Below are positions 24,801 to 32,155 of a DNA stretch of 32,155 bases, piece after piece (position 1 is the first letter of the stretch; each line of letters starts with the position of its first letter). The position numbers and the translations under genes are program-made. This DNA comes from Setaria digitata. Its lineage: Eukaryota > Nematoda > Chromadorea > Rhabditida > Setariidae. The DNA lies in assembly GCA_003640385.1 (NCBI GenBank), contig RCAB01000587.1:3597-35751 (forward strand), read 5' to 3'. The notes under the pieces were generated by a model. The model searched no databases, had not been told where the DNA came from, and saw nothing but the letters and a program-made list of their open reading frames with translations.

Positions 24801-25170
24801 CAGTTTTTGTATACCCGCCATACTGTTTTGTTCAGCTACTTCAACTTATTTACGGCATCCTGATATTTTTTATGCATAAAATATGGCTATAAAATAACGG
24901 TAACAATTTCTGAGAATTCTAGAGATATTACAGAGATACCGAACTAGTGCGAATAACCAATGAATTATCTGTTTTCGCTGTCCAAATGATCAATTTTTTA
25001 ATAAATACCTTTCTATCTTATAGCTATCTTGTGGGCATATTTTCTGTGAAGAATGTATTGGTACTTGGTTGGATAACGAGCACACTTGTCCAATGTGTCG
25101 AGCAACTGTTGCCCAGGAAGACAATATGTGGAAAAGCGGAGAAACAACATATTCTCCACAGTTATGTTAA
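21864..25170 (+). CDS. RNFT1: RNFT1/RNFT2-like multi-pass membrane RING E3 ubiquitin ligase (10 exons)
   Basis: This family (RING finger and transmembrane domain proteins) comprises membrane E3 ligases linked to ER protein quality control. Exons: 21864-21950, 22059-22167, 22421-22561, 22668-22786, 22981-23126, 23285-23361, 23486-23619, 24074-24271, 24364-24513, 25024-25170; 1308 bases, 435 residues, close to human RNFT1/RNFT2. The start ATG follows an in-frame TAA directly. Residues 1-150 are polar with a seven-serine run; 153 to about 330 hold several hydrophobic segments. The C-terminal RING-HC is complete: C375, C378, C390, H392, C395, C398, C409, C412 (C3HC4), with W402 in the E2-contact position. 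The segment after the last membrane helices (VLP, then the basic RLRRLFQ and LPIPQW) matches the family layout. Exon 6 could instead start at 23258, adding nine residues in frame; 23285 has the better TTTTCAG acceptor. The closer paralogue, RNFT1 or RNFT2, is not decided. Confidence 0.93.
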
Positions 25171-25881
25171 CTCTTTTAATAATTTATTGTCGGTTTTTTA
25201 TTTTTATTTTTATTTTTTTAAAGTGTCTTTTCAAATACTAGGATTCTTTTGTCATTTATTCAAATGTATTATTTGTGACTCGCAACTGTATACTGACTAG
25301 AGTCAAAATTAGTATTTTCGGGGAAGGCTAATAACGCGTATTCTAATTCCTTTTAAAATCTGTTTGATTTGAAAGGAAAAAAAAAAGATGCGAACTGGTT
25401 TTAGGATACTCAAATATGATATTGGGAATTTTTTGTACTGTTCATCATTGTGTTGCCTGCTACTATCATCCTCTAAGAAGTAATAGTTTAAGATTTGCGT
25501 AGCTTACACTTTTAGATTTTATTCTCTTTTATTTAAGACGATAAGTGGAATGAAAGGTCTTACGAACTTTATACGAAACACCGTGAACGATCTAGCTTTG
25601 ATTAACTAATTGCAATTTCTTTTTTTTTTTTAAATAGCAATTATAAAAATGAATTAAAAAATGAATTTATTCTGACGCACACTTAGACTTGATGTCGTCT
25701 GTATTTCTTTCAGGGTGATATATGCACGTGTTATTCGGGTTTTTATTGTGTTATTGCAAGTATTCTTTTTGCTGTTCTCTATTGTCTATGTTTGAAAATA
25801 TAGATCTGTGATAACTGCAAATTATATGAATCGTGATATTTTTGACGTTTCTTCATTTGTGTTTTTGCTTTTCAGCTTGTT

Positions 25882-25918
25882 AAATTTGATAAGTGCAAAT
25901 TTTGCACTTATCAAATTT
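25882..25918. repeat. Perfect 18-bp inverted repeat with one-base centre
   Basis: Left arm 25882-25899 (AAATTTGATAAGTGCAAA) is the exact reverse complement of 25901-25918 around a single T at 25900. It lies 34 bases before an AATAAA, so a transcript ending there would carry a long hairpin close to its 3' end. A one-base centre cannot form a tight loop, so at least two or three base pairs would open. It may also be a fold-back artefact. Confidence 0.95.
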
Positions 25919-25951
25919 GACCTGCAGTTTATCGTGCACTCTGCCTAGTGA

Positions 25952-25957
25952 AATAAA
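25952..25957 (+). terminator. Possible poly(A) signal of the ligase gene
   Basis: AATAAA within GTGAAATAAAAGAG, about 780 bases past the ligase stop. This gives a long 3'UTR for a nematode, so a variant signal closer to the stop may be used instead. Confidence 0.25.
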
Positions 25958-27191
25958 AGAGTCCAGTACAGTTTGCTATTTCGAAGTAATTCATTGTAAA
26001 ATACTTTGATAAAGAAATTTTAAAATTAGGTTAAAAAATAAAAGAACCTTCTGTTCGACTAATATGACGAAGTAGTAAGAAACCAGATGCAAAACACATG
26101 AACATGCAACACACCCGCAGCAGGAAATGTTACCTAAGCACTCCGTATTAAAAAAAATTCCACTGAAGCACCGTACTTTCATCATTTTTTCTTTCTAAAA
26201 AAGAAAAGAAAAAAAGCCCGACAGTGACGTGCTGTTAAGTGGTAAACGAATTCTGGAGCTATTTTCGAAATACCTAGCAAATTGTATCTTTTAAATAGAT
26301 CGTTCGACAAACTTTTCAAGCATCGAGAAAGTCTTCGTGGATCCATCTGTCAGGATCATTTATCGTAAGAAAAAAGGAAAAACCTAATTTAAGCAAATTA
26401 ATCAGTGTTTAATGTTACACTCTCTAACATTATTTACCATTAAGAAGTTTTTTCAGAAGAGTGGAAAAAAAAACTGATAAAATTCCTTAAGTGAGTGAAA
26501 ATTTGAAATTAGCTGATTTTCTTGAAAGAACTCGGTCCTTTTTTCCTACAGTAGCTCTAACGAGAGAATATTTAGAGAATAAAGGAAAATAGTCATCATC
26601 ATTTTTCGGGACCTTTTCTATTTTCTAATATGGAACACTTTTAAAATATGCTTAATCCAGTTTGTTATCAATTACATGATTTATTTCGTTGAAAAAGACA
26701 ACCTGTTACAATTTACAAATCAAAATACTATTAAACTTTTCAAAAAAAAAAAAAAAAAAATTATTTCTTGCATCAGTGATCGAAGATAATTCATTTAATT
26801 GAAACGGAATTTGCACATTTTTTCTGCTCTATTTGCCAAATTACAAATGAAACTGATTGGCAAAAAAAATAGAGACCGACTTATAAAATCATTTTTATTT
26901 TTCGCTCATTCTGGATAGATCTCGAAATGTTTTCTACCCTCCAAACTACTCTGCATTTTCAATAAAACCAATAAGAAATATTAAAAAAAAAAATTGATAA
27001 TTTAAAAACACCAAGGAAGTATATGTCACTAAGTGCATTTACTTTTATTCTAGTCTGCATAACGGATAGGAACTTGACTTGGTAAACTTTGGAGGTCGAG
27101 AGAGAAAAAAAAGTGACAGCTGACAACTTAGTAGAAACAATGAAGTAATTAGCTGAACAGAACCGGAATGTCGTTTCGTTTCTAATTTGAA

Positions 27192-27199
27192 CTCTCTCT

Positions 27200-27242
<43 letters not shown>
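27192..27242 (+). repeat. CT dinucleotide microsatellite
   Basis: About 50 bases of (CT)n with two CCCT interruptions near its left end. The Arg-Glu repeat on the minus strand is only its translation. Confidence 0.95.
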
Positions 27243-27243
<1 letters not shown>

Positions 27244-27342
27244 GTAAATCATTTTACTTTAATTCCAATATAACACCTTCAAAATTTTCTTCTTTTCATT
27301 TCTTTCAATGAAATGATTTTTTCCATCTTATTAACGTTTCAG

Positions 27343-27505
27343 TTCCAAAAATCCCAAAATATTTCTTAGCTTTTCAATCACTAAACATTATTTGTAGAAT
27401 TTTAGATTCCAGAAATGATATACCTTTGCAGTTTTACTTACCTGAAGACCAAAATGAAATTGACATAACAACAACAGACGACTTATTTCAATTACCTGGC
27501 TATAA
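27343..27505 (+). other. Ambiguous exon-like segment open on both strands
   Basis: On the plus strand an acceptor ACGTTTCAG is followed by 53 open codons ending at a GTTTTA donor; residues include LPEDQNEID and TTTDDLFQLPGY, which look protein-like. On the minus strand the nested segment 27442-27495 has a better pair of sites (acceptor GCCAG, donor CAG|GTAAGT) and 18 open codons, mostly hydrophobic. Both cannot be right and neither joins to a neighbouring exon that I can prove. Confidence 0.2.
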
Positions 27506-28238
27506 GTTTTATTTTTCTTACGCATTTTTTTTTTCTTTTATTGTTCATTATCAACAAGAATAATACTTGAAATGCAATATAAACCAAAAATTAAAGCAGT
27601 AACATTAAATAAAATTAAACATAAACAAAACAAATATCTAAAGCAGCATGAAGTAAAAAAAAAAAAACAGAATAAAACGATTTTTAAAGCATTTAAGTGT
27701 TTATAAAGTTTTCAATAGAAAAAAGTAAACAATAAGATAACATTTTGATCCAGAAATAAATTAATAAATACTCCGTTTCCTCAACAATATTAGTTGATAA
27801 TTTTATCGCTTTTTAAATTCCAAATAATAAAAATGAAAATGATTGACTACAATGTTTACTCTTTGAAAATTAAATCCAACAAACAAAAAATTCCTAAACT
27901 CATTTTCCTTTTAATACAAATAAATACAAGAAAAAAAAAAAAGACAAAATTAAACAAAAATCAATTACAGCCATAACTGTGACCATCTTCACTCACTTAA
28001 ACGAACAAATTTCATACTTGAGTAGCTATAACGACTAAGCAGCTTACAATCAATTAACTGCTCATTTAAAAAATTCATTGAAAATATTTGTCACTGTGTA
28101 AAGATCGTGAAAATGCAATCATTTTGAAATATTTTAATTCTCCAAACCAACAAACAATGTTAAAAAGAAAAAAAAAAAACTAATCATTTTAGGTATGAAA
28201 ATGGCAATTTTTTTCAAACCAGCTTTTGAAATTCCTAC
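27506..28238. other. No gene seen
   Basis: A-rich sequence with many A runs; the only open frame of note (27794-27976, plus) is Lys/Ile/Asn-rich and has the look of chance. Confidence 0.5.
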
Positions 28239-28887
28239 CTTTTGTATAGTAGTTGCAGGCAGTATAATTTAGAATATTTCGTTTTTGGGACGGCTTATCG
28301 CTTCGAAAAATATATGAGAATTCAACTGAAAGAAAAGTAAATAAAACTTAGCCTCAAATCTATGGAAATTATAGGAATGTTAGAATAAAAGAACTAATTC
28401 AAAGCAGGCTTTAATTAATTCAAAATTAAAATTGAAAATTTCAAAGTAAAATAATTGGTGAAAGAAGGGGAGAGATGGTGAGATGCTGCAATCATTTATC
28501 TGAAATACTTGCAATAAAAGAATAATTATCATACGAATATTACATAAACATTAGAAATTGCGATGAAATCATTATTATATCATTTAAACCTCATAACTCA
28601 GTAAATGATTCCCGTTAGACTACATTAAATAAATAAATAAAAAAAAAAAAAAGAAAACTAAGCTGCCAAACTAGGAGAAATATTTAGCCCAAAAAAAAGG
28701 AATGACTGTGTCTCAAGTAATGAGATATGAGACTAATTACCAGTCTGGTCAAACTAGATGTGCAATAATAAAGTCTAATACATGCACCTTACGCATCTAT
28801 AAAAGACGAATAGTTCGAAATATAGTCAGGACATAGATCAAGAAAAGAGAACATAGTCTCGAGTAACTTCGGTCCAGCCGAGAAAGA
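28239..28887 (-). other. Two candidate minus-strand exons, not joined
   Basis: 28793-28887 (acceptor ATTTTTAG, donor GTAAGG) has 31 open codons including LDLCPDYISNYSSF. 28239-28325 (acceptor TTTCTTTCAG, donor GTAGGA) has 28 open codons including FRSDKPSQKRN and ACNYYTK. Both have strong nematode sites and protein-like composition. Their phases (ending at 2, starting at 1) do not match, so at least one more exon would be needed between them, or one is false. The sequence around 28790-28880 is less AT-rich than its flanks. Confidence 0.25.
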
Positions 28888-29602
28888 CTAAAAATGATGA
28901 TATTAGTTATAACAAAAGGTAGAGGAGCACTTAGATGAAGAAGCTGGAGTGGTAGATATATCTCGTCATGTTAAGTAATTTGCATATTTTGCCATTTTCT
29001 TGCGAGTAGTTATTGTTACTGCGATCATCATTGGATGGGATGTGGTAGTTAGATTTATTCTTGATGAATGGTTGTGTATCGAGATTAATTGCTAAATGAT
29101 AGCAATGGTGCCTTGCTTGTTGTATGGTTATCAAATGTTGATGAGAGGATAGTTTATTTCAGGTAAAAAAAATATCCAATGATTTGATATAAATCTGTTG
29201 TTAGCAGCGAAAGAAATGCCAAATGCTTTGAAAAGTTCGTTTTTTCGAAAAAAAATTTTTTTTTTTTATTTTTTTAAAGTTTATGAATTAATTATAAAGC
29301 CTTTTCATTAAACACAATTCTACCAGAACAAGAATTATTAATTGGACGAGAAAACACTTGACAATATTTCTGCGTTCAGATGAAATTCATTAATATTTTT
29401 GTTGTGACACTTTCGAAAGTTTTAATTGCAAGTTTGAACTGAATTCAGTGCAGAATGCGAATTTAATTCGTTTTTGCTAGCAGTTATTTTATCGAATTTT
29501 TCCTGAATATTTATAATATTTTGTGGTTTATTTTTGTAAGGTTCCGAAAGAAATTTTTTTTTAAGTATTTAAAGTGGTTAGTTATTCCAGGTTAAAATAT
29601 AG

Positions 29603-30568
29603 CCAGGAGTAGTGTACTACGCTGACAGAACATTAGCATCAGTGCAAGATGTGCATAATAAAATTGCACCATCCGGATCAGTAATGCTACCAAAAAAATT
29701 TACCATCAGGTAAGGTTACCTAATTAATTATAATGTAATCATCAAGGATGTGTATGAGTTTACCTGGTTGACGTTTAGTGATGTCAATGATTTTAAAAGC
29801 TTTCGAAATAGACCTAAAAACAATTGAACTTTTGCAGGAATGGCAAGAATTCCTTGGTTACCGCTAAATAGTAACCTAAAATATATCAACGTAATATTTG
29901 ACGATCTCACCTAAATCAACTAGTTATGACTTGTCTGTCCATCAGCCAGAAGTTATAGTCAATTTAGTCGTTTCATCATTTTTTGAATTGTTGAAATCAA
30001 CGAATTCTTGCAGTAGCCATAGAAGTTCACTTAAAATTAGAATTGTTTTCGGCAGAGAAGTTGATTTTTAATTAAGCAATCATGAATCGAAGCAACACAT
30101 GATTGACTAGAAGTTTGGAATGTTTTACTTTCAGAGCTAATTAGATATCACGATTATTTAAATTTGAATAGATAAACAACAATGAATTCATCCCTTGAAC
30201 CCATGAGCAAGATTCAGTATTGCCACTAATGAAATGATGGTGATTTGATCTGGTCATTTTATCGTTTCATGGATTTAATTAATTAGGAATAGTTATTTAT
30301 TACTGTTTAATAACAGTAATGTTTTAAGTTATATCTCTAATTACAAACCTTAGTTTTGCTTTTTTTCCTCAAATTTTATTTTTCCGTTTTATATGTTTCT
30401 TTATTATCCTTGTCTCCTTCTATGTTCATTGGAGTCTCGAATGTTCAGCATTGAATTTAATTGTTTTTTTTTTCTTTATCTGGATTACATTATTGTGTTT
30501 GTATCAATTGTAGCTACAGTGTTTTCGTTCTTGCTGATGATAGAACTGTTAGATTAGAAGGTTTTGGT
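29603..30568 (+). CDS. Two candidate exons of an extracellular-type protein, possibly DM13-like (partial)
   Basis: Exon 29603-29709 (acceptor AAATATAG, donor CAG|GTAAGG) and exon 30514-30568 (acceptor CAATTGTAG, donor GTGAGT) join in phase over an 804-base intron. They give 54 residues, including PGVVYYADRTL, then TISYSVFVLADDRTVRLEGF. The second part follows the pattern V-x-V-x-x-D-x-x-T-V-x-x-x-x-F that I associate with the DM13 domain, which occurs in extracellular proteins. The YDG expected next would be on a later exon and was not found. Neither a start nor an end was located. The first segment is also open on the minus strand, so the strand rests on the splice sites and on the phase match. 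Confidence 0.33.
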
Positions 30569-31160
30569 GTGAGTTCAAAGAAGACCGGAAAGGACTCTAA
30601 CTTCTAGAGATTGGTGTTTGCTAAAAATTCGCTGCTTAGTGACAAGCAAAATTGATGACATGACTTTTTGAAGTGGTGCAAAGTTGCAAAGTTTTTCGAA
30701 TAAATGATGAAACTTGATTGAGATTAGTAAAGGTCATAAGCAAGAATTATGTTTACCCTTTTGGAAAGTTCCTTTTTTTTTTTTTTGGATAATAGTTGCA
30801 GGTTGAAAATACATGTCATTAGTGATGGACCTCGATGATAAATTGAAAGCAGAATTGAAAAACTAACTAATGTACGCTGGAAGTTGAAAGGTTTGTTAGA
30901 AGGTAAGGACTATTTCAAAGCAGGCTTAATAAATGATAATTTTTAAATTTCCTCTCGGCGGGTAGGTGCCTCATTTAAATGGATCGAGAAGGAAATAAAG
31001 CAACGTTAGATGATGGAATGGATATTTCTGGGAATGTTGTTGATTTCTGAGCCAGAGATTCTGAAGTAACGATGAATGGAGAGTACCTGTGCGAATGCTG
31101 TGACAATTGGCTGATGTCTGTATTTGTGGTAAATTTTTGTATCATCTGAAGTTCTTTTTC

Positions 31161-31204
<44 letters not shown>

Positions 31205-31851
31205 NAAAAACACTCTATAGAAAAAAAGAAAGTGGATAGTTTGAGAGGAGGAAAAGAATGATAATTTACAGGTGCTGAAAAAAATCGAAAATCTGACGTA
31301 CGAAATTCGGAACATTTTCAGTTCAGTATGGCAGCTGAGAAACTGGCCATGAAATCAAATGTTAAAAGAGAAAAAAAAATATATAAAATTTAGCATGTGA
31401 CGAGTTGAATAAAAAAATTCAGAAACAAAGATAATTAATATAAGCATTTCGTATCATCTTATTTTCACTTACTGATAAATTATGCTTGAAAACATATTGA
31501 TATGAAAAAATAAAAAAACTAAGAAAAAAACATGAAAATTATATAGTTGAATATTTTAGCAATAGTAGAGTTCAATTATTGATATATATTTGCATATGTT
31601 ATTGTTCATATTTCAGTTTTACACTTCTTCGACAGCTTTTGTTTTTTTTTGTTAACTGGAAATTAGAATGTAATCATTTCAATTTCATTTCATTTCCTTG
31701 AGTTGAAGTATTTTGATAAAAAAGACGAAATGTGAAACAAGGTTTAGTCTTCAGATGATTATGTTAACAATGCCGTTAAATGACCAGGAAAGATTTTATT
31801 TTATGTGATTAGAAGCAATTCTTGTTTCATTCATTTATCATTGTTTCTTAG
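30569..31851. other. No gene seen; long T run and gap
   Basis: If the candidate DM13-like gene is real, this is probably its intron or flank. It contains a T run of about 43 bases at 31162-31204 that ends in a single N (31205). Confidence 0.4.
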
Positions 31852-32015
31852 TGATCAATAAAGTTGGTGTTTGTGTTGACACGTGGAGCCCGTTTCTGAC
31901 AATATATGCTCTACGTCAGAAGTCATACGACAACGACGTCACTTCGTATATTGAGCAGTTGCGGGTTCCACCAAATATCACAAAGAAAGTTTCTTGTCGT
32001 CGTACCATTAGATAG
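31852..32015 (+). other. Candidate terminal exon or repeat-derived open frame
   Basis: After a good acceptor (TTGTTTCTTAG) 53 codons stay open to TAG at 32013-32015, with less biased codons than the surroundings; residues include VDTWSPFLTIYALRQKSYDN. The stretch is richer in G and C than the neighbouring DNA. It starts near TGTTGACACG and runs into short direct repeats, so it could instead belong to a transposable element that continues past the window. The minus strand is also open over part of it. Confidence 0.25.
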
Positions 32016-32116
32016 GACTTAAACAAACACGAGTTAATGTACAAGATTGTGTGGAAGACTTATGGGTGGAATCGTTAATATCCCAAATGGGATAGGAACC
32101 CTCCCGGTTAAATCAT

Positions 32117-32155
32117 TGGTGTGTATGGGAAGTTAACTACTGGTGTGTATGGGAA
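32117..32155 (+). repeat. Start of a 24-base-period tandem repeat, cut by the window end
   Basis: TGGTGTGTATGGGAA occurs at 32117-32131 and again at 32141-32155. The window ends with the second copy, so the number of units is unknown. It is not AT-rich, unlike most of the window. Confidence 0.8.

Larger units (their letters stand above)
25171..27190 (+). other. Downstream flank of the ligase gene; no firm gene
   Basis: Starts as the ligase 3'UTR. A segment at 25714-25803 has a strong acceptor (TTTCTTTCAG) and encodes a hydrophobic, Cys-rich tail to a stop, but the next frame is equally open and hydrophobic, so coding is doubtful. Otherwise I see only A/T runs and the hairpin at 25882-25918. 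Confidence 0.4.

Noticed and set aside
25387..25803. Possible small two-exon gene downstream of the RING ligase (ATG at 25387, second exon at 25714)
   Set aside because: The second segment is hydrophobic and open in two frames, the product would be under 60 residues, and the position fits the ligase 3'UTR.
26959..27252. Minus-strand frame beginning with an Arg-Glu repeat
   Set aside because: The repeat is the translated CT microsatellite. The rest has no splice support.
28929..29158. A 76-codon minus-strand open frame with plausible composition (contains RHHCYHLAINLD)
   Set aside because: No splice acceptor enters this frame, an in-frame TGA lies just before it, and ATG appears only near the end. 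It may be chance.
29728..29910. Minus-strand frame with acceptor TATTTTAG and donor GTAAAC (contains GNQGILAIPAKVQ)
   Set aside because: Splice sites fit, but no partner exon in phase was found, and the adjacent plus-strand candidate has the better evidence. Left as unresolved.

Overview
The window is eukaryotic and reads like the genome of a small-genome nematode, most likely a spirurid or filarial species (inference; no marker gene or rRNA is present to fix it). The DNA is very AT-rich and full of A and T homopolymers. Its genes are cut into many exons of roughly 60-220 bases with mostly short introns, and the 3' splice sites are mostly nematode-like (T-rich, ending TTTTCAG, TTTTTAG or TTTACAG). 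Four protein-coding genes could be rebuilt exon by exon with every splice phase consistent. Single-N joins, each next to a homopolymer, a repeat or both, show a draft assembly.

Layout. 1-4677: non-coding, homopolymer-rich. 4772-8958 (minus): a 12-exon gene for a 543-residue secreted protein of unknown family, with all four cysteines in the last exon and one intron that appears to use a GC donor. 8959-14416: a long non-coding gap between divergent genes, with degenerate ATT repeat, AT repeat, a two-copy tandem repeat and an 81-base duplication across an N. 14417-17063 (plus): a 6-exon orphan gene (436 residues) with a predicted helical segment and a four-cysteine cluster. 17746-20172 (plus): a 7-exon tetraspanin (313 residues). 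21076-21396 (plus): candidate exons of an undescribed secreted cysteine-rich protein. 21864-25170 (plus): a 10-exon gene for an RNFT1/RNFT2-type multi-pass membrane RING E3 ubiquitin ligase (435 residues). 25171-32155: no complete gene; a perfect 18-bp hairpin near a poly(A) signal, then several candidate exons on both strands that I could not join into a gene.

The three plus-strand genes lie head to tail but are 0.7-1.7 kb apart, so an operon is not obvious. Tetraspanin and the RNFT-like ligase are both integral membrane proteins of the endomembrane or surface system, but nothing in the sequence ties their functions together. The parts that look least described are the cysteine-tailed secreted gene, the orphan gene and the cysteine-rich exons between the tetraspanin and the ligase.
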